Shown: piece by piece, positions 9,078 to 17,864 of the stretch
Layout: every line of letters starts with the position of its first letter
Numbering within the stretch: position 1 is the stretch's first letter
Assembly (NCBI RefSeq): GCF_936270435.1
Contig: NZ_OW370567.1
Location: forward strand, 1,620,634-1,684,633
Length of the DNA stretch: 64,000 nt
Reading direction: 5' to 3'
From: Wolbachia endosymbiont of Oedothorax gibbosus
GTDB taxonomy: Bacteria > Pseudomonadota > Alphaproteobacteria > Rickettsiales > Anaplasmataceae
The notes under the pieces: model-generated
What the model saw: the letters and a program-made list of their open reading frames with translations, nothing else
Told to the model about the DNA's origin: nothing
Databases searched by the model: none
Translations under genes and position numbers: made by a program

Positions 9078-9513
9078 TTTTCTTCACCTCCTCAAATGAC
9101 TTATATAAATATTTCAATCTTAAGACTTGTGTAGCAGCTCCATCAAGATTCTTTACAGCAAAAGCATTAATTAGGTTTTTAATGCAACCTTTTATTTTTT
9201 CATCAATCATTCTACTTGCAAATTGTAAGTCGTCACAGTCTAGCAAGTACTCCCTTATTTCCATTGACTCACTCAGTATTTTAGAATTTAAGTGGTCCTT
9301 TTGGCTTTTTACATCAAAAAAATCCAGCAAATGCTCAGCACGTTTTAGTGGTGACTTTAGCACTTGATAAGCTTTGTTGATATTTTCCATGTTTTTGGAC
9401 TGTCTTTCATTTATATCAGTCTTGCTTAGCTCAATATATTTTTTCTCTAACTCATCAAAGCTGATATTGAAAGCTGGTTCAATTTCAAACAATGCAAAAT
9501 AGTTGCTAGACAT
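9055..9513 (-). CDS. hscB: Co-chaperone HscB with degenerate J motif
   Basis: HscB is the J-protein that brings IscU to HscA. The ATG at 9513 (MSSNYFALFEIEP) is chosen because family members start just before the YF-LF motif. It overlaps the iscA stop, which fits a coupled operon. Upstream in-frame starts exist but lie deep in iscA. The protein has 152 residues with an N-terminal J-like domain (to about residue 60, NINKAYQVLKSPLKRAEHLL) and a C-terminal helical domain that binds IscU. The catalytic HPD tripeptide expected after the second helix is not present. The aligned place reads KTD. How it stimulates HscA without the His-Pro is unclear. Confidence 0.85.
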   Translation of the reverse strand: MSSNYFALFEIEPAFNISFDELEKKYIELSKTDINERQSKNMENINKAYQVLKSPLKRAEHLLDFFDVKSQKDHLNSKILSESMEIREYLLDCDDLQFASRMIDEKIKGCIKNLINAFAVKNLDGAATQVLRLKYLYKSFEEVKKNATNSNF

Positions 9514-9910
9514 GAAAACTCTCTCCACAACCACATTTTCCTTTCTCATTAGGATTTTTGAAAACAAAACCCGATGAAAATTTTTCTTCTACATAATCCA
9601 TTTCAGAGCCAAGAATAAACATGACGGATTTTGGATCGATCAACACTTTAACTTTTTGGTCATCACTGCAGTTTTCCTCAATCATCGACTCTAAAGGACG
9701 AGTATCATACGCATATTCAATATCATATTTTAAACCAGAACATCCTTTTTGTTTAATTAGCACTCTTATTCCTATTGCTTCTTCTGATTTCTCAAGGTTA
9801 GCATGCTTTTTTTGATCCAATAAATACCTTATCCTTTCTACTGCATTTGCAGTTATAGTGATAAGTTTTTTATTCTTTTTTACAGTTTCACCTCCGCCTA
9901 CTTCTTTCAT
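9506..9910 (-). CDS. iscA: A-type Fe-S carrier IscA
   Basis: The 134-residue A-type carrier has the three expected cysteines: one in KGCSGLKY and a CGCG near the C-terminus. A-type proteins carry Fe-S clusters or iron from the IscU scaffold to client proteins. The N-terminus is about 15 residues longer than in most family members. The start at 9910 is taken because it is the first ATG and lies 10 bases from the iscU stop. The order iscU-iscA-hscB-hscA is the standard isc operon. iscS is not in the window and should lie elsewhere. Confidence 0.93.
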   Translation of the reverse strand: MKEVGGGETVKKNKKLITITANAVERIRYLLDQKKHANLEKSEEAIGIRVLIKQKGCSGLKYDIEYAYDTRPLESMIEENCSDDQKVKVLIDPKSVMFILGSEMDYVEEKFSSGFVFKNPNEKGKCGCGESFHV

Positions 9911-9920
9911 GCTTTAGTTC

Positions 9921-10313
9921 TCAATGTCCACCTTTACTTTGTTTGCTTTGATAGTCATAAATAGCGGCCTTTATAGCATCTTCAGCAAGCACCGAACAGT
10001 GTATCTTCACTGGAGGTAGAGACAACTCTTCCACTATTTGAGTATTCTTTATCTGTGTTACATCTTCAATAGCTTTTCCTTTAATCATCTCTGTTAACAA
10101 AGAACTTGAAGCAATGGCAGAACCACAACCAAAAGTTTTAAATTTTGCATCTTCAATAACACCTTTGTCATTGACCTTTATCTGCAATTTCATCACATCA
10201 CCGCACGATGGTGCACCAACTAAACCAGTACCAACACTTGGATCATTTTTATCCAGAGAGCCAACATTCCTTGGATTTTCGTAATGATCTAATATTTTCT
10301 CATTATAACTCAT
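9921..10313 (-). CDS. iscU: Fe-S cluster scaffold IscU
   Basis: The 130-residue scaffold builds [2Fe-2S] clusters with sulfur from IscS. The three cluster-binding cysteines are in APSCGDVM, FGCGSA and HCSVLA. The HscA-recognition segment LPPVK sits directly before the last Cys, as expected. The first gene of the minus-strand operon, it faces ftsY across a 185-base divergent spacer holding an inverted repeat (10421-10447). Confidence 0.96.
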   Translation of the reverse strand: MSYNEKILDHYENPRNVGSLDKNDPSVGTGLVGAPSCGDVMKLQIKVNDKGVIEDAKFKTFGCGSAIASSSLLTEMIKGKAIEDVTQIKNTQIVEELSLPPVKIHCSVLAEDAIKAAIYDYQSKQSKGGH

Positions 10314-10420
10314 AAAATTACCTATAAACCATTATCTTACATTATAACATATTTAGGTGAAAAACTAAAGTAAAATACACTAGTATCACGGGAATTTTAC
10401 TCACAAAATAACACTAAAAT

Positions 10421-10447
10421 GAGTGTATTTACTTTACAAATACACTC
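10421..10447. promoter_or_regulatory. Perfect 10-base inverted repeat between iscU and ftsY
   Basis: GAGTGTATTT (10421-10430) is perfectly repeated in reverse as AAATACACTC (10438-10447) across a 7-base spacer. A further AAATACACT lies upstream near 10373. No T-run follows, so a terminator is unlikely. The place between two divergent genes suggests an operator for a dimeric regulator, perhaps of the isc operon, but no regulator is identified. Confidence 0.45.
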
Positions 10448-10498
10448 AGTGCGTGTCATTCTCTATATTAAGTTTGTAATTTTAAAAGGAGTATTCCC

Positions 10499-11410
10499 TT
10501 GAGTTTATTTGGTAACCTTTATAAAGGCCTGTTAAAAACTTCTTCTCGCTTTAGCGACGGGGTGAAGAGTATTTTTTCTGGCAAAAAAAAATTAGATCAG
10601 TCGCTTTTAGATGAGCTAGAAGAATTGCTAATTAGCATGGATATTGGTCATAGAACTTCTAAGTTGATTATTGACAGGCTCACAAGCATCAAATTTGACA
10701 AGGAAGTTGAGCATAACATTATCACACGGCAGTTAATGAACGAAATAGAAGCTATATTAAACCCTGTCGTGCAACCGTTAATTTTAAATAAAAAACCACA
10801 TATAATAATGGTGTGCGGAGTAAACGGTAATGGTAAAACCACAACTATAGGTAAGCTCGCATATAAATATAAAGAAATGGGAAAATCCGTTATGCTTGTT
10901 GCGTGTGACACATTTAGAGCTGCTGCTAGTGAACAATTAAACATTTGGGCAGAACGTTCTGATTGCTCTATTGTTACTGGAGAGTATGGTAGCGATTCTG
11001 CAAGTGTGGCATATAGAGCTGTAAGTCAAGCTATAAAAGATAACGTTGATGTTGTTCTAATTGACACAGCAGGAAGGCTACAAAATAATGTGAACCTTAT
11101 GGAGGAGTTATCAAAAATATATAGAACGATAAAGAAATTGGATGACACTGCCCCTCACGATGTTATTTTAGTTCTTGATGCAACTACCGGCCAAAATGCT
11201 TATAGCCAATTGGAAGCATTTAGCAAAATGGTTAATGTTACCGGGCTAATTGTAACAAAGCTAGATGGCACCGCTAAAGGTGGAGTAGTAATTGGACTTG
11301 CAGAAGCTTATAAGGTAAAGTTACATGCTATAGGAATTGGCGAAAGTATAGAAGACTTAAGGGAGTTTACTAGCAAAGAATTTGCTGAAGCACTATTTAA
11401 TTGTAATTAA
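10499..11410 (+). CDS. ftsY: Signal recognition particle receptor FtsY
   Basis: FtsY docks SRP-ribosome complexes at the inner membrane for co-translational insertion. The NG domain is complete: helical N region, GVNGNGKTTTIGKLA near residue 105, DTFRAAASEQL, DTAGR near residue 191, TKLDGTAKGG and a final helix. At 303 residues it lacks the long acidic A domain of E. coli FtsY, as is usual in alphaproteobacterial endosymbionts. The TTG start is supported by an AAAAGGAG ribosome-binding site 6 bases upstream and by the absence of a better ATG. Confidence 0.95.
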   Translation: MSLFGNLYKGLLKTSSRFSDGVKSIFSGKKKLDQSLLDELEELLISMDIGHRTSKLIIDRLTSIKFDKEVEHNIITRQLMNEIEAILNPVVQPLILNKKPHIIMVCGVNGNGKTTTIGKLAYKYKEMGKSVMLVACDTFRAAASEQLNIWAERSDCSIVTGEYGSDSASVAYRAVSQAIKDNVDVVLIDTAGRLQNNVNLMEELSKIYRTIKKLDDTAPHDVILVLDATTGQNAYSQLEAFSKMVNVTGLIVTKLDGTAKGGVVIGLAEAYKVKLHAIGIGESIEDLREFTSKEFAEALFNCN

Positions 11411-11469
11411 AGATTTCTCTTAATTCCCTTACATTTAATTATCTCAATATCATAATTACCATTTTTAGA

Positions 11470-12000
11470 TGGTGTCATTTCAGCGCATAACACTAGACTT
11501 CTTGCATAACCATATAACATTGGGAATAGAAACAAAAAACTTCCTTGACAAGCTCCGCCAGCCCCCTTATCATGATGGTGAAGGTATTCAGTTATCTTCA
11601 TCTGTGCAGATTAAACAGCAAGAAAACAACGTAGTTGGCGTCTTATTTTTAATTTTTTGCACTATGTGCACCTTATGTCTTCACAACATTTCTGGGTTTT
11701 CAAGCCGAAACGCGCTGTTTAAGACAGTATAGTACGCCGATTTGCAGGATTAGAGAGTGAACACTAATTACCACGGGATTTCTTTTGCCTTTTTTTCTGC
11801 TTAGTAAATTTCTTAAATATTTTAGCTAAGGTTAGTTGCGTTTAAAAGCAGCTAAATTGCAGTGTTTAAGACTTAAAGAACGCCGATACTGAAAATAGAC
11901 AATGACCAGGGCTTCTTTTGCCTTTTTTTTCGTTTGGTAAATTTCTTAATATTTGTGGCTAAAAGAGCCCAAGAGAGGTGTCATTCCAGCGCTCCTTTTT
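11470..12000 (+). repeat. Dispersed repeat D1, copy 1
   Basis: This non-coding repeat recurs at 13320-13860 (inverted), 26955-27425 and 52616-53105. Shared landmarks are TTGACAAGCTCCGCCAGCCC near the start, GGCGTCTTATTTTTAATTTT, TGCACTATGTGCAC, and a doubled unit ending GCCTTTTTTTCTGCTTAGTA. Short frames seen inside it are not conserved as proteins. It fills the space between ftsY and the next IS element. Confidence 0.75.
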
Positions 12001-12020
12001 TTGTCATCCCAGTCTGGGAT

Positions 12021-13020
12021 GGCTTTGTTGCATAGCAACTGAAAAAATCTGGTAGCTACTGACAAAATTCATTATAAAATAGCCATTTAACCTTTGAAGA
12101 AAAAATATGCCACAAAAAATGAGAGTCAGTAACCAAAACGAATATAACAAATTTCTCCAGGAAAGAGGAAATATTTTTCGTTACATCGATGAAGCTATCG
12201 AAAATTGGTATGAAAATAGTCCAAAAATGCAAGGCGGCAACTATATTTACAGTGATAAAGTCGTAATTTTGGTGCATATAATCGTCAATCTTTTTAGAAT
12301 TGGTTTAAGACAAACGGTAGGGTTTATAAAAGGATATTTGCAACAAATAGGAAGAAATTTGCAGCTATTCACAAGCATCAAAAGAAACTTAATATTAAGA
12401 TAAATGATTGCAGAAAATAATATGGAAGATATCGAAATTGCTATAGACAGTACAGATATACAACAATACTCCTGAAGGAAAATAGCAAAGATAGAAAGTA
12501 TTGCAGCTATAGAAAATTGCATGTAATGTTGAATATATAGCTGTAAAATACAGTAACGGTCTGATCACTATGGAGCTTGTGATTTGCTAAAAGAAGTTCA
12601 TGCCATAAAAGCACTATATGCAGATAGAGCATATGATAGGCACAAGTTTTATAAGTTGTGTAACGAATATGATATAAAGGCAAAAATTCCACCAATAAAC
12701 AATGCGGCAGAACATCCAGAAATAGATTATATGTCTGACAGAAATGCTGCTATTAGATTAATAAAATTATACGGTGAAGATGGCGTGAAAGAATGGAAAA
12801 AGAAAGTAAATTATGGGAAAAGATCTTATGTAGAAGGTTTTTTCTCGCGACTGAAACAAACATTCTGGTTTAGTTTTCGGAACAAATCTGAGGTTAATCG
12901 TGAGAAGGAACTGCGACTCAAGTGTTATTTGCTCAATAAATTCACTGACATTGGTATGCGAAATGGCTACATGAATTTATCGTAAATTACTACCAGTATA
13001 AGGTGCGATGCAACAAAGCC
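12021..13020 (+). mobile_element. IS5-family (IS903-like) element, copy 1, transposase broken
   Basis: The element is exactly 1000 bases with inverted ends GGCTTTGTTGCAT. The transposase is split: 12107-12403 encodes the N-terminal part (YSDKVVILVHIIVNLFRIGLRQT, shortened here to the conserved YSD and GLRQT motifs) and 12584-12985 the C-terminal part (YADRAYDRHKF, GKRSYVEGFFSRLKQ). The region between has stops, so it is probably dead. It is inserted in a palindromic element: its flanks are CAGTCTGGGAT and CACTGGGATC. Group assignment to IS903 is by overall look only. Confidence 0.75.
12107..12985 (+). pseudogene. IS903-like transposase, frameshifted
   Basis: The two readable halves together would give a DDE transposase of about 290 residues. 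The centre (12404-12583) contains the lost first catalytic Asp region (DSTDIQQYS is visible in another frame). The second half ends with the conserved RSYVEGFFSRLKQ Glu motif. The copy at 17865-18864 has the same defect, so the damage arose before the copies separated or the shift is used in expression. Confidence 0.6.
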
Positions 13021-13127
13021 CACTGGGATCTCATTTTACTTTATGACGTTGTCATCCTAATACCTTCTCCTGTCATCCGAGTAGCTGACACTGGTTTCCA
13101 TCCAAGAGGACAATGCCTCCCTCCCCT

Positions 13128-13266
13128 GTCATCCCAGTGCGTGACACTGGGATCTCATTTCGTAACTTCATAGTATAAATTATTTCAAATTGTATCTATT
13201 TGCAATTATATAAATATAATAATTTTGCATAAAAAATTAGATCCCAGTGTCACGCACTGGGATGAC
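13128..13266. repeat. MITE-like element of 139 bases, copy 1
   Basis: Both ends are copies of the palindromic repeat (GTCATCCCAGTGCGTGACAC at the left and its inverse at the right) around an AT-rich core without coding. A copy of the same length in the opposite orientation is at 53210-53348. The surrounding 13021-13320 holds further half palindromes and no gene. Confidence 0.75.
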
Positions 13267-13319
13267 AAAAAAGAGGGGCTACTCGGATGACAAGAAGAGG
13301 GCATTGGGATGACACCCTA

Positions 13320-13860
13320 CTAGCGGAAGTTACTCTCAAATGTTTGTTCATGTTAGCTACAGATATTAAGAAATTTACCAAATAAAAAAAAGGCAAAAGA
13401 AGCCCTGGTCATTGTCTATTTTCAGTATTTGGCGTTTTTTAAGTCTTAAACACTGCAATTTAGCTGCTTTTAAGTGCAACTCACCTTAGCTAAAATGTTT
13501 AAGAAATTTACTAAGCAGAAAAAAAGGCAAAAGAAACCCCGTAGTAATTAGTGTTCACTCTCTAATCCTGCAAATTGGCGTACTATACTTTCTTAAACAG
13601 CGCGTTTCAGCTTATATAGCTAGCAATACTGTGAAGACATAAGGTGCACATAGTGCAAAAAATTAAAAATAAGACGCCAACTACGTTGTTTTCTTACTGT
13701 TTAATCTGCACAGATGAAGATAACTGAATACCTTCAGTTTCATGATAAGGGGGTTGAAGGAGTTTGTCAAGGAAGTTTTTGTAGCTCTCATGGTTTTTAC
13801 GTCACATGCTGAAATGATACCAATTGTTACTCAAACAACAGTTATGCAAGAGATTTAATT
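13320..13860 (-). repeat. Dispersed repeat D1, copy 2, inverted relative to copy 1
   Basis: Read on the minus strand, it carries the same landmarks as the copy at 11470. The two copies face each other around the IS903-like element and the MITE-like element and form inverted arms of about 530 bases between ftsY and dapE. Confidence 0.72.
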
Positions 13861-13864
13861 ACAT

Positions 13865-15061
13865 CTAAGCTAATAATGGACCACTAGATATATTACTAAT
13901 CACGTTGACCTGATTCAATATTTTATTAGTGGGATTGAAATAATTTTCTATAAATTCCTTATATATAGCTGTTAATTTGTGTATATCGTTTACTAATACG
14001 CATTCGTTTATCTGATGTGCGGTTTTGTTGATTATACCAAATTCAATCACTGGACAAACATCTTTGATAAACGCAGCGTCAGATGTGCCACCACTTGTGC
14101 TCAGCACAGCATCAATACTGGTAACTTTATTTATCGCATCAAGCATAATATCAGTATTTCTATCGGGAGTAGAGAGGAAAACGTCCCTGCTGCTATGCAT
14201 AGAAAGTTTATAATCGTTAGTTACACTGGAGCACATTTCATCAATCAGCTTATATAAGCCACCCGGTGTTTGTTCATTGTTATATCGAATGTTAAAACGT
14301 GTAGTTGCTGAGCCAGGTATTAGATTACTAGTATTATTTCCAACATCGATAGTAGTAACTTCGCAATGTGAAGGCTGAAAATATTTATTACCATGATCAA
14401 AAGTAGTATTTTTTACCTTACTCAATATCGATATTACCTTATATATTGGGTTATCTGCTAGGTCTGGGTAGGCAACGTGCCCTTGTTTTCCATGGCAAAT
14501 TAATTCAAATGTTACAGAACCTCTTCTGCCTATTTTTATGGTATCACCTAATTTCTCACTACTGGTTGGTTCGGCAACTACACAAAAATCTATCTTTTTC
14601 TGCTTACTTTTCATCCATTCCAAAACTGCCTTTGTTCCATATTCTTCCGTGCTTTCTTCAGCACTGGTAATCAATGCACTTATCGAACCATTAAATTGAA
14701 ACTTCTCTGCAATCAAATTTACCATAGTAGCAATAAATGCAGCTATTCCGCTTTTCATATCAGCAGCCCCTCTCCCATATAACATTCCATCCCTCACTTC
14801 TGGATTAAATGGACCAAATGTCCAATCTTTTAATTGACCTGGTGGTACAACATCAACGTGTCCAGCAAAGCACAAATTTGGTACTCCATTTATATATTTC
14901 GCATAAAGATTTTTAACTTTATCACCAAACTCTAAAATTTCACAATCAAAGCCACTCTTCTTGAAGATTGTTGCTATATACTCTATTGCCCCGCTGTCCC
15001 TTGGTGTTATACTCTCAAAAGAGATCAATTTCTTAGTTAGCTCTACAGGGTCAATTTTCAT
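13865..15061 (-). CDS. dapE: Succinyl-diaminopimelate desuccinylase
   Basis: DapE removes succinate from N-succinyl-LL-diaminopimelate, a late step to meso-diaminopimelate for peptidoglycan precursors and lysine. It is an M20-family dinuclear zinc enzyme. Metal ligands are visible in order: His in FAGHVDVVPPG, Asp in GRGAADMKSG, the Glu pair in SAEESTEEYG, Glu in VVAEPTSSE and His near the C-terminus (NKTAHQINE). The length of 398 residues is slightly more than the usual 375, through a hydrophilic tail. It stands alone on the minus strand. The ATG at 15061 is followed by the typical DPVELTKKLI start. Confidence 0.94.
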   Translation of the reverse strand: MKIDPVELTKKLISFESITPRDSGAIEYIATIFKKSGFDCEILEFGDKVKNLYAKYINGVPNLCFAGHVDVVPPGQLKDWTFGPFNPEVRDGMLYGRGAADMKSGIAAFIATMVNLIAEKFQFNGSISALITSAEESTEEYGTKAVLEWMKSKQKKIDFCVVAEPTSSEKLGDTIKIGRRGSVTFELICHGKQGHVAYPDLADNPIYKVISILSKVKNTTFDHGNKYFQPSHCEVTTIDVGNNTSNLIPGSATTRFNIRYNNEQTPGGLYKLIDEMCSSVTNDYKLSMHSSRDVFLSTPDRNTDIMLDAINKVTSIDAVLSTSGGTSDAAFIKDVCPVIEFGIINKTAHQINECVLVNDIHKLTAIYKEFIENYFNPTNKILNQVNVISNISSGPLLA

Positions 15062-15103
15062 GTCAATCTTAAAATACTTATATTGCTATATTGTAAACAC
15101 TCT

Positions 15104-16398
15104 ATGCACTATTTAAAACAAATATTACATCAAACCGAACAAACTTTTTTAAGGGAAGTAATAACAGATTACCACCTTGCTGATGATATCTATGAAATAT
15201 GCACACGACACGGAAATGACATCTTTCTAGTTGCAGATGAAAATACAGCAAAACTTTTAAATAAAAACGTATTTAATAAAATTTCTCATTTAATTATTCC
15301 AGCCCCACCTGTCATTCCAGCGCGTAACACTGGAATCCATAAGTTGTTTTCCTGGATTCCAGTGTCAGCTACTTGGATGACACCAAGTAGAAAAATGACA
15401 CTTGCCTCTCTTGAAACCGTAAATCTAGTTAGAAACAAAGCAAAAGACAGTGATTTAATAGTTGCATTTGGTAGCGGACTGGAACTGTTAACGATATCTG
15501 CAAATATGCAAGCTACCTCGAGAAAAAAGATTATATATCGTTCCCAACAGCCGCTTCCATGAATGGATATACATCTGCAAATGCTTCAATATTAGTGAAT
15601 GGATATAAAAAATCGTTCGAAGCACATCTTCCAAGAGCGATATATATAGATATAGACATACTTGCCAATGCACCACTGCGCCTCACATTAAGCGGATTTG
15701 CAGATTTCATTTGTCGTTCAACAGTTCAGGCTGACTGGCTACTATCTCATTTGTTGCTTGGCACAAAATACAATGAATTACCTTTTACACTTGTTCGCGA
15801 TTTGGAGCAAATTTTGCTAAGAGAGTATACGGCGCTTACTAAAAGAAGTAGAAAAGTGGTCCTATTACTTATGGAAGTTCTACTAATTTCAGGACTTGGA
15901 ATGGTAATATCAAAAGGCAGCTATTCTGCAAGCCAAGGAGAGCATATGATAGCTCACGCAATGGAGATGGTAACAAGAGACCATTCCTCACTACATGGCG
16001 AAAAAATTGCTGTTACGACGATTACCATGGCTAATTTGCAGGAAAAGATATTATCAATACAAAACCCGATTATCAAACCGACCACTTTAGATGTAAAACA
16101 TATAACTCAGTGCTTTGATAATATTGAATTTGTAAGAACTTTTGAACAGAAGCAAATTATGCAGCAAAAAATCCAAGAGATTATTTGTAAAGAATGGCAT
16201 AATATTTCCAGTTTAATTAAGCAAAATTTACTACCTGCAAAACACCTGCAAAAAATATTTGAAGATCTATCAATTCCACACTTACCAGAGCACCTCAGTT
16301 GGAATAAAGAACAATATTGTAAAGTGGTCAATCTTGCGTTTGCAACAAGAGATAGATTCACCTTTCTTGATTTAGCTAACTGCATAGAAAAAAGTTAA
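15104..16398 (+). pseudogene. Glycerol-1-phosphate dehydrogenase-like protein, frameshifted
   Basis: The protein belongs to the iron-containing/glycerol-1-phosphate dehydrogenase fold, with NAD-binding VAFGSG in the first frame and NGYTSANASI, GFADF and GEHMIAHAMEM in the second. Family members use the last His residues and an Asp to hold zinc. Two changes are seen. A palindromic element (15311-15381) adds about 24 residues in frame. Then one extra C in a CCC run near 15541-15545 breaks the frame: removing it restores V-P-T-A-A-S-M-NGY, the family's conserved sequence. The first half (to 15562) and second half (15559-16398) therefore once formed one gene of about 430 residues. The substrate in Wolbachia is unknown. 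Confidence 0.75.
15311..15381. repeat. Palindromic element inside the dehydrogenase gene
   Basis: The element is 71 bases, from GTCATTCCAGCGCGTAACAC to ACTTGGATGAC. It is in frame (VIPARNTGIH), so this insertion alone did not kill the gene. Confidence 0.85.
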
Positions 16399-16440
16399 GT
16401 TTTGTAGTGAAACTGTCATTTAAAGGGATCATAGGCTAAA

Positions 16441-16600
16441 AGCTAAACTTTGTATCTGTTCAGCCAATGACGTCAACTTAAGAGCCTCCATTAGCAAACT
16501 CTCCTAAAGACATGATGGCGTTTAGCACTTTATCGCTGTTAACTTTAGCGCGTATTCATTCAATACGGTTGTTATCAAAGGAACTATTAAATGAGTTGCT
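16441..16600. repeat. Fragment shared with the IS4-type remnant at 27.9 kb
   Basis: From GTATCTGTTCAG at 16452 the sequence follows 27931-28074 through CGTCAACTTAAGAGC, ATTAGCAAACTCTCC and CATGATGGCGTTT. It is the end of the same mobile element without its gene. Nothing else is seen between the dehydrogenase and bfr. Confidence 0.6.
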
Positions 16601-16653
16601 ATAATCATTGTTATCATATAAATTATGCTGATGAATTGAACTAAGGAAAGATT

Positions 16654-17130
16654 ATGAATGGAGAGATAGTAAAACGTTTGAACAAATTATTGACCAATGA
16701 GCTGACTTCTGTACGTCAGTATCTTTTGCATTTTGCGATTCTCAAAAACAATGGAATTAATAGACTTGCAGAAAAGGTAAAAAATGAGCTTAACGAGGAA
16801 CTTGAACATGCAAACAAGTTGGCAGAAAGAATTTTGTTATTTAAAGGAATCCCAAATTTTCAGGATACAAACGAAATATCAAAGCATGATGGAAAGTTCA
16901 CAAAAGACACAATACAGAAAATCTTAGAGGCTAATTTAAAATTAGAGGGAAAAGGTATTACGGATATCAAAGAAACGATTTCTATCGCTGAGAAAGAAAA
17001 AGATTTTGTTAGTGTAATGTTATTAGAAGAGATGTTAAAGAATGAAGAAGAGCATTTCAATTGGATTGAGAAACAGATTGACCTTATTGAACTAATGGGT
17101 GTTGAAAACTATTTAAGAACACAAATATAG
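16654..17130 (+). CDS. bfr: Bacterioferritin
   Basis: The 158-residue four-helix protein stores iron as a ferric mineral in a 24-mer. All ferroxidase ligands can be placed: Glu in NELTSVRQY, the Glu and His in EELEHAN, Glu in IKETI, and Glu and His in NEEEHFNW. The residue that normally ligates haem between subunits (Met52 in E. coli, in the motif EMKH) is Leu here (EELEH), so the protein may lack haem or bind it differently. A Shine-Dalgarno run AAGGAAAG lies upstream of the ATG. The SURF1 gene starts two bases after its stop, so the two probably share a transcript, linking iron storage and haem-enzyme assembly. Confidence 0.92.
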   Translation: MNGEIVKRLNKLLTNELTSVRQYLLHFAILKNNGINRLAEKVKNELNEELEHANKLAERILLFKGIPNFQDTNEISKHDGKFTKDTIQKILEANLKLEGKGITDIKETISIAEKEKDFVSVMLLEEMLKNEEEHFNWIEKQIDLIELMGVENYLRTQI

Positions 17131-17131
17131 A

Positions 17132-17749
17132 GTGTTAAAAAAAACAGTATTTATTTTAATTATACCTTGCTCACTTCTTTTTTTTTTAGGATTATGGCAA
17201 ATATTCAGATTGAACTGGAAGAATAATATTATCAAAAATATGAATCTTCCTGTTGTTCATCTGTTGCTCAATGATGATCTTGCGAAATTTAACTACAGAC
17301 ATGTCAAGATTGATGGGATTCTAAGTGATATAGAACTATACGTTTTTGCAGGACAACGTGGCTATCATGTGTTATCTCCTATGCTACTTACTACTGGAAA
17401 TTATATGCTAGTGAACAAAGGAATAGTTAAAGAAAAAAAAGAGGAAAGAGCAAAAATTGAAAAAGTAGCTGCAGGTGGAGTTTTATATTGCGATAGCAGT
17501 AAAAGCAAAAATTGGTTTATCAAGAATGATACTGCTTCGAATACGTGGTTTACTTTTAACACAGAAGAAATCTCCAATGAATTAGGTATTGAGCTAGAGA
17601 AGTGTGTATTGTGGCAGGACGATTTTGGCAGTAAATTAACTATACAGCCAATGAAGCATTTGGAATATGCAGTCACTTGGTTTGCACTTTCCTTAACTTG
17701 GTTGATTATGTGCGTAATTTACCATAAGCAAAATCTCAATAAAGCTTGA
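17132..17749 (+). CDS. SURF1-family cytochrome oxidase assembly protein
   Basis: SURF1 proteins help insert haem a into cytochrome c oxidase. The 205 residues show the family plan: an N-terminal membrane helix with LGLWQIFRLNWK, a periplasmic domain with GYHVLSPMLL and LVNKGIV, and a C-terminal helix with HLEYAVTWFALSL. The start is GTG, directly behind bfr. Its presence fits an aerobic respiratory chain with an aa3-type oxidase encoded outside this window. Confidence 0.9.
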   Translation: MLKKTVFILIIPCSLLFFLGLWQIFRLNWKNNIIKNMNLPVVHLLLNDDLAKFNYRHVKIDGILSDIELYVFAGQRGYHVLSPMLLTTGNYMLVNKGIVKEKKEERAKIEKVAAGGVLYCDSSKSKNWFIKNDTASNTWFTFNTEEISNELGIELEKCVLWQDDFGSKLTIQPMKHLEYAVTWFALSLTWLIMCVIYHKQNLNKA

Positions 17750-17864
17750 AGCTTTCTGTACATAAAATTAGAGGTATCTGTTCAGCAGAGTGGCAAAATA
17801 AGGTAGACGAGAAAAGACAACTATAGGAACAAATGGGTGTCATGCAAGTAGCTGACACTGGCAT

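Noticed and set aside
11407..11601. Minus-strand frame with HHDKGAGGACQGSF, a possible small protein
   Set aside because: It lies in the D1 repeat, is not kept as a frame in the other copies, and has no ribosome-binding site.
17401..17676. Minus-strand frame of 91 residues opposite SURF1
   Set aside because: It is a shadow of the real gene and has no start signal or family likeness.
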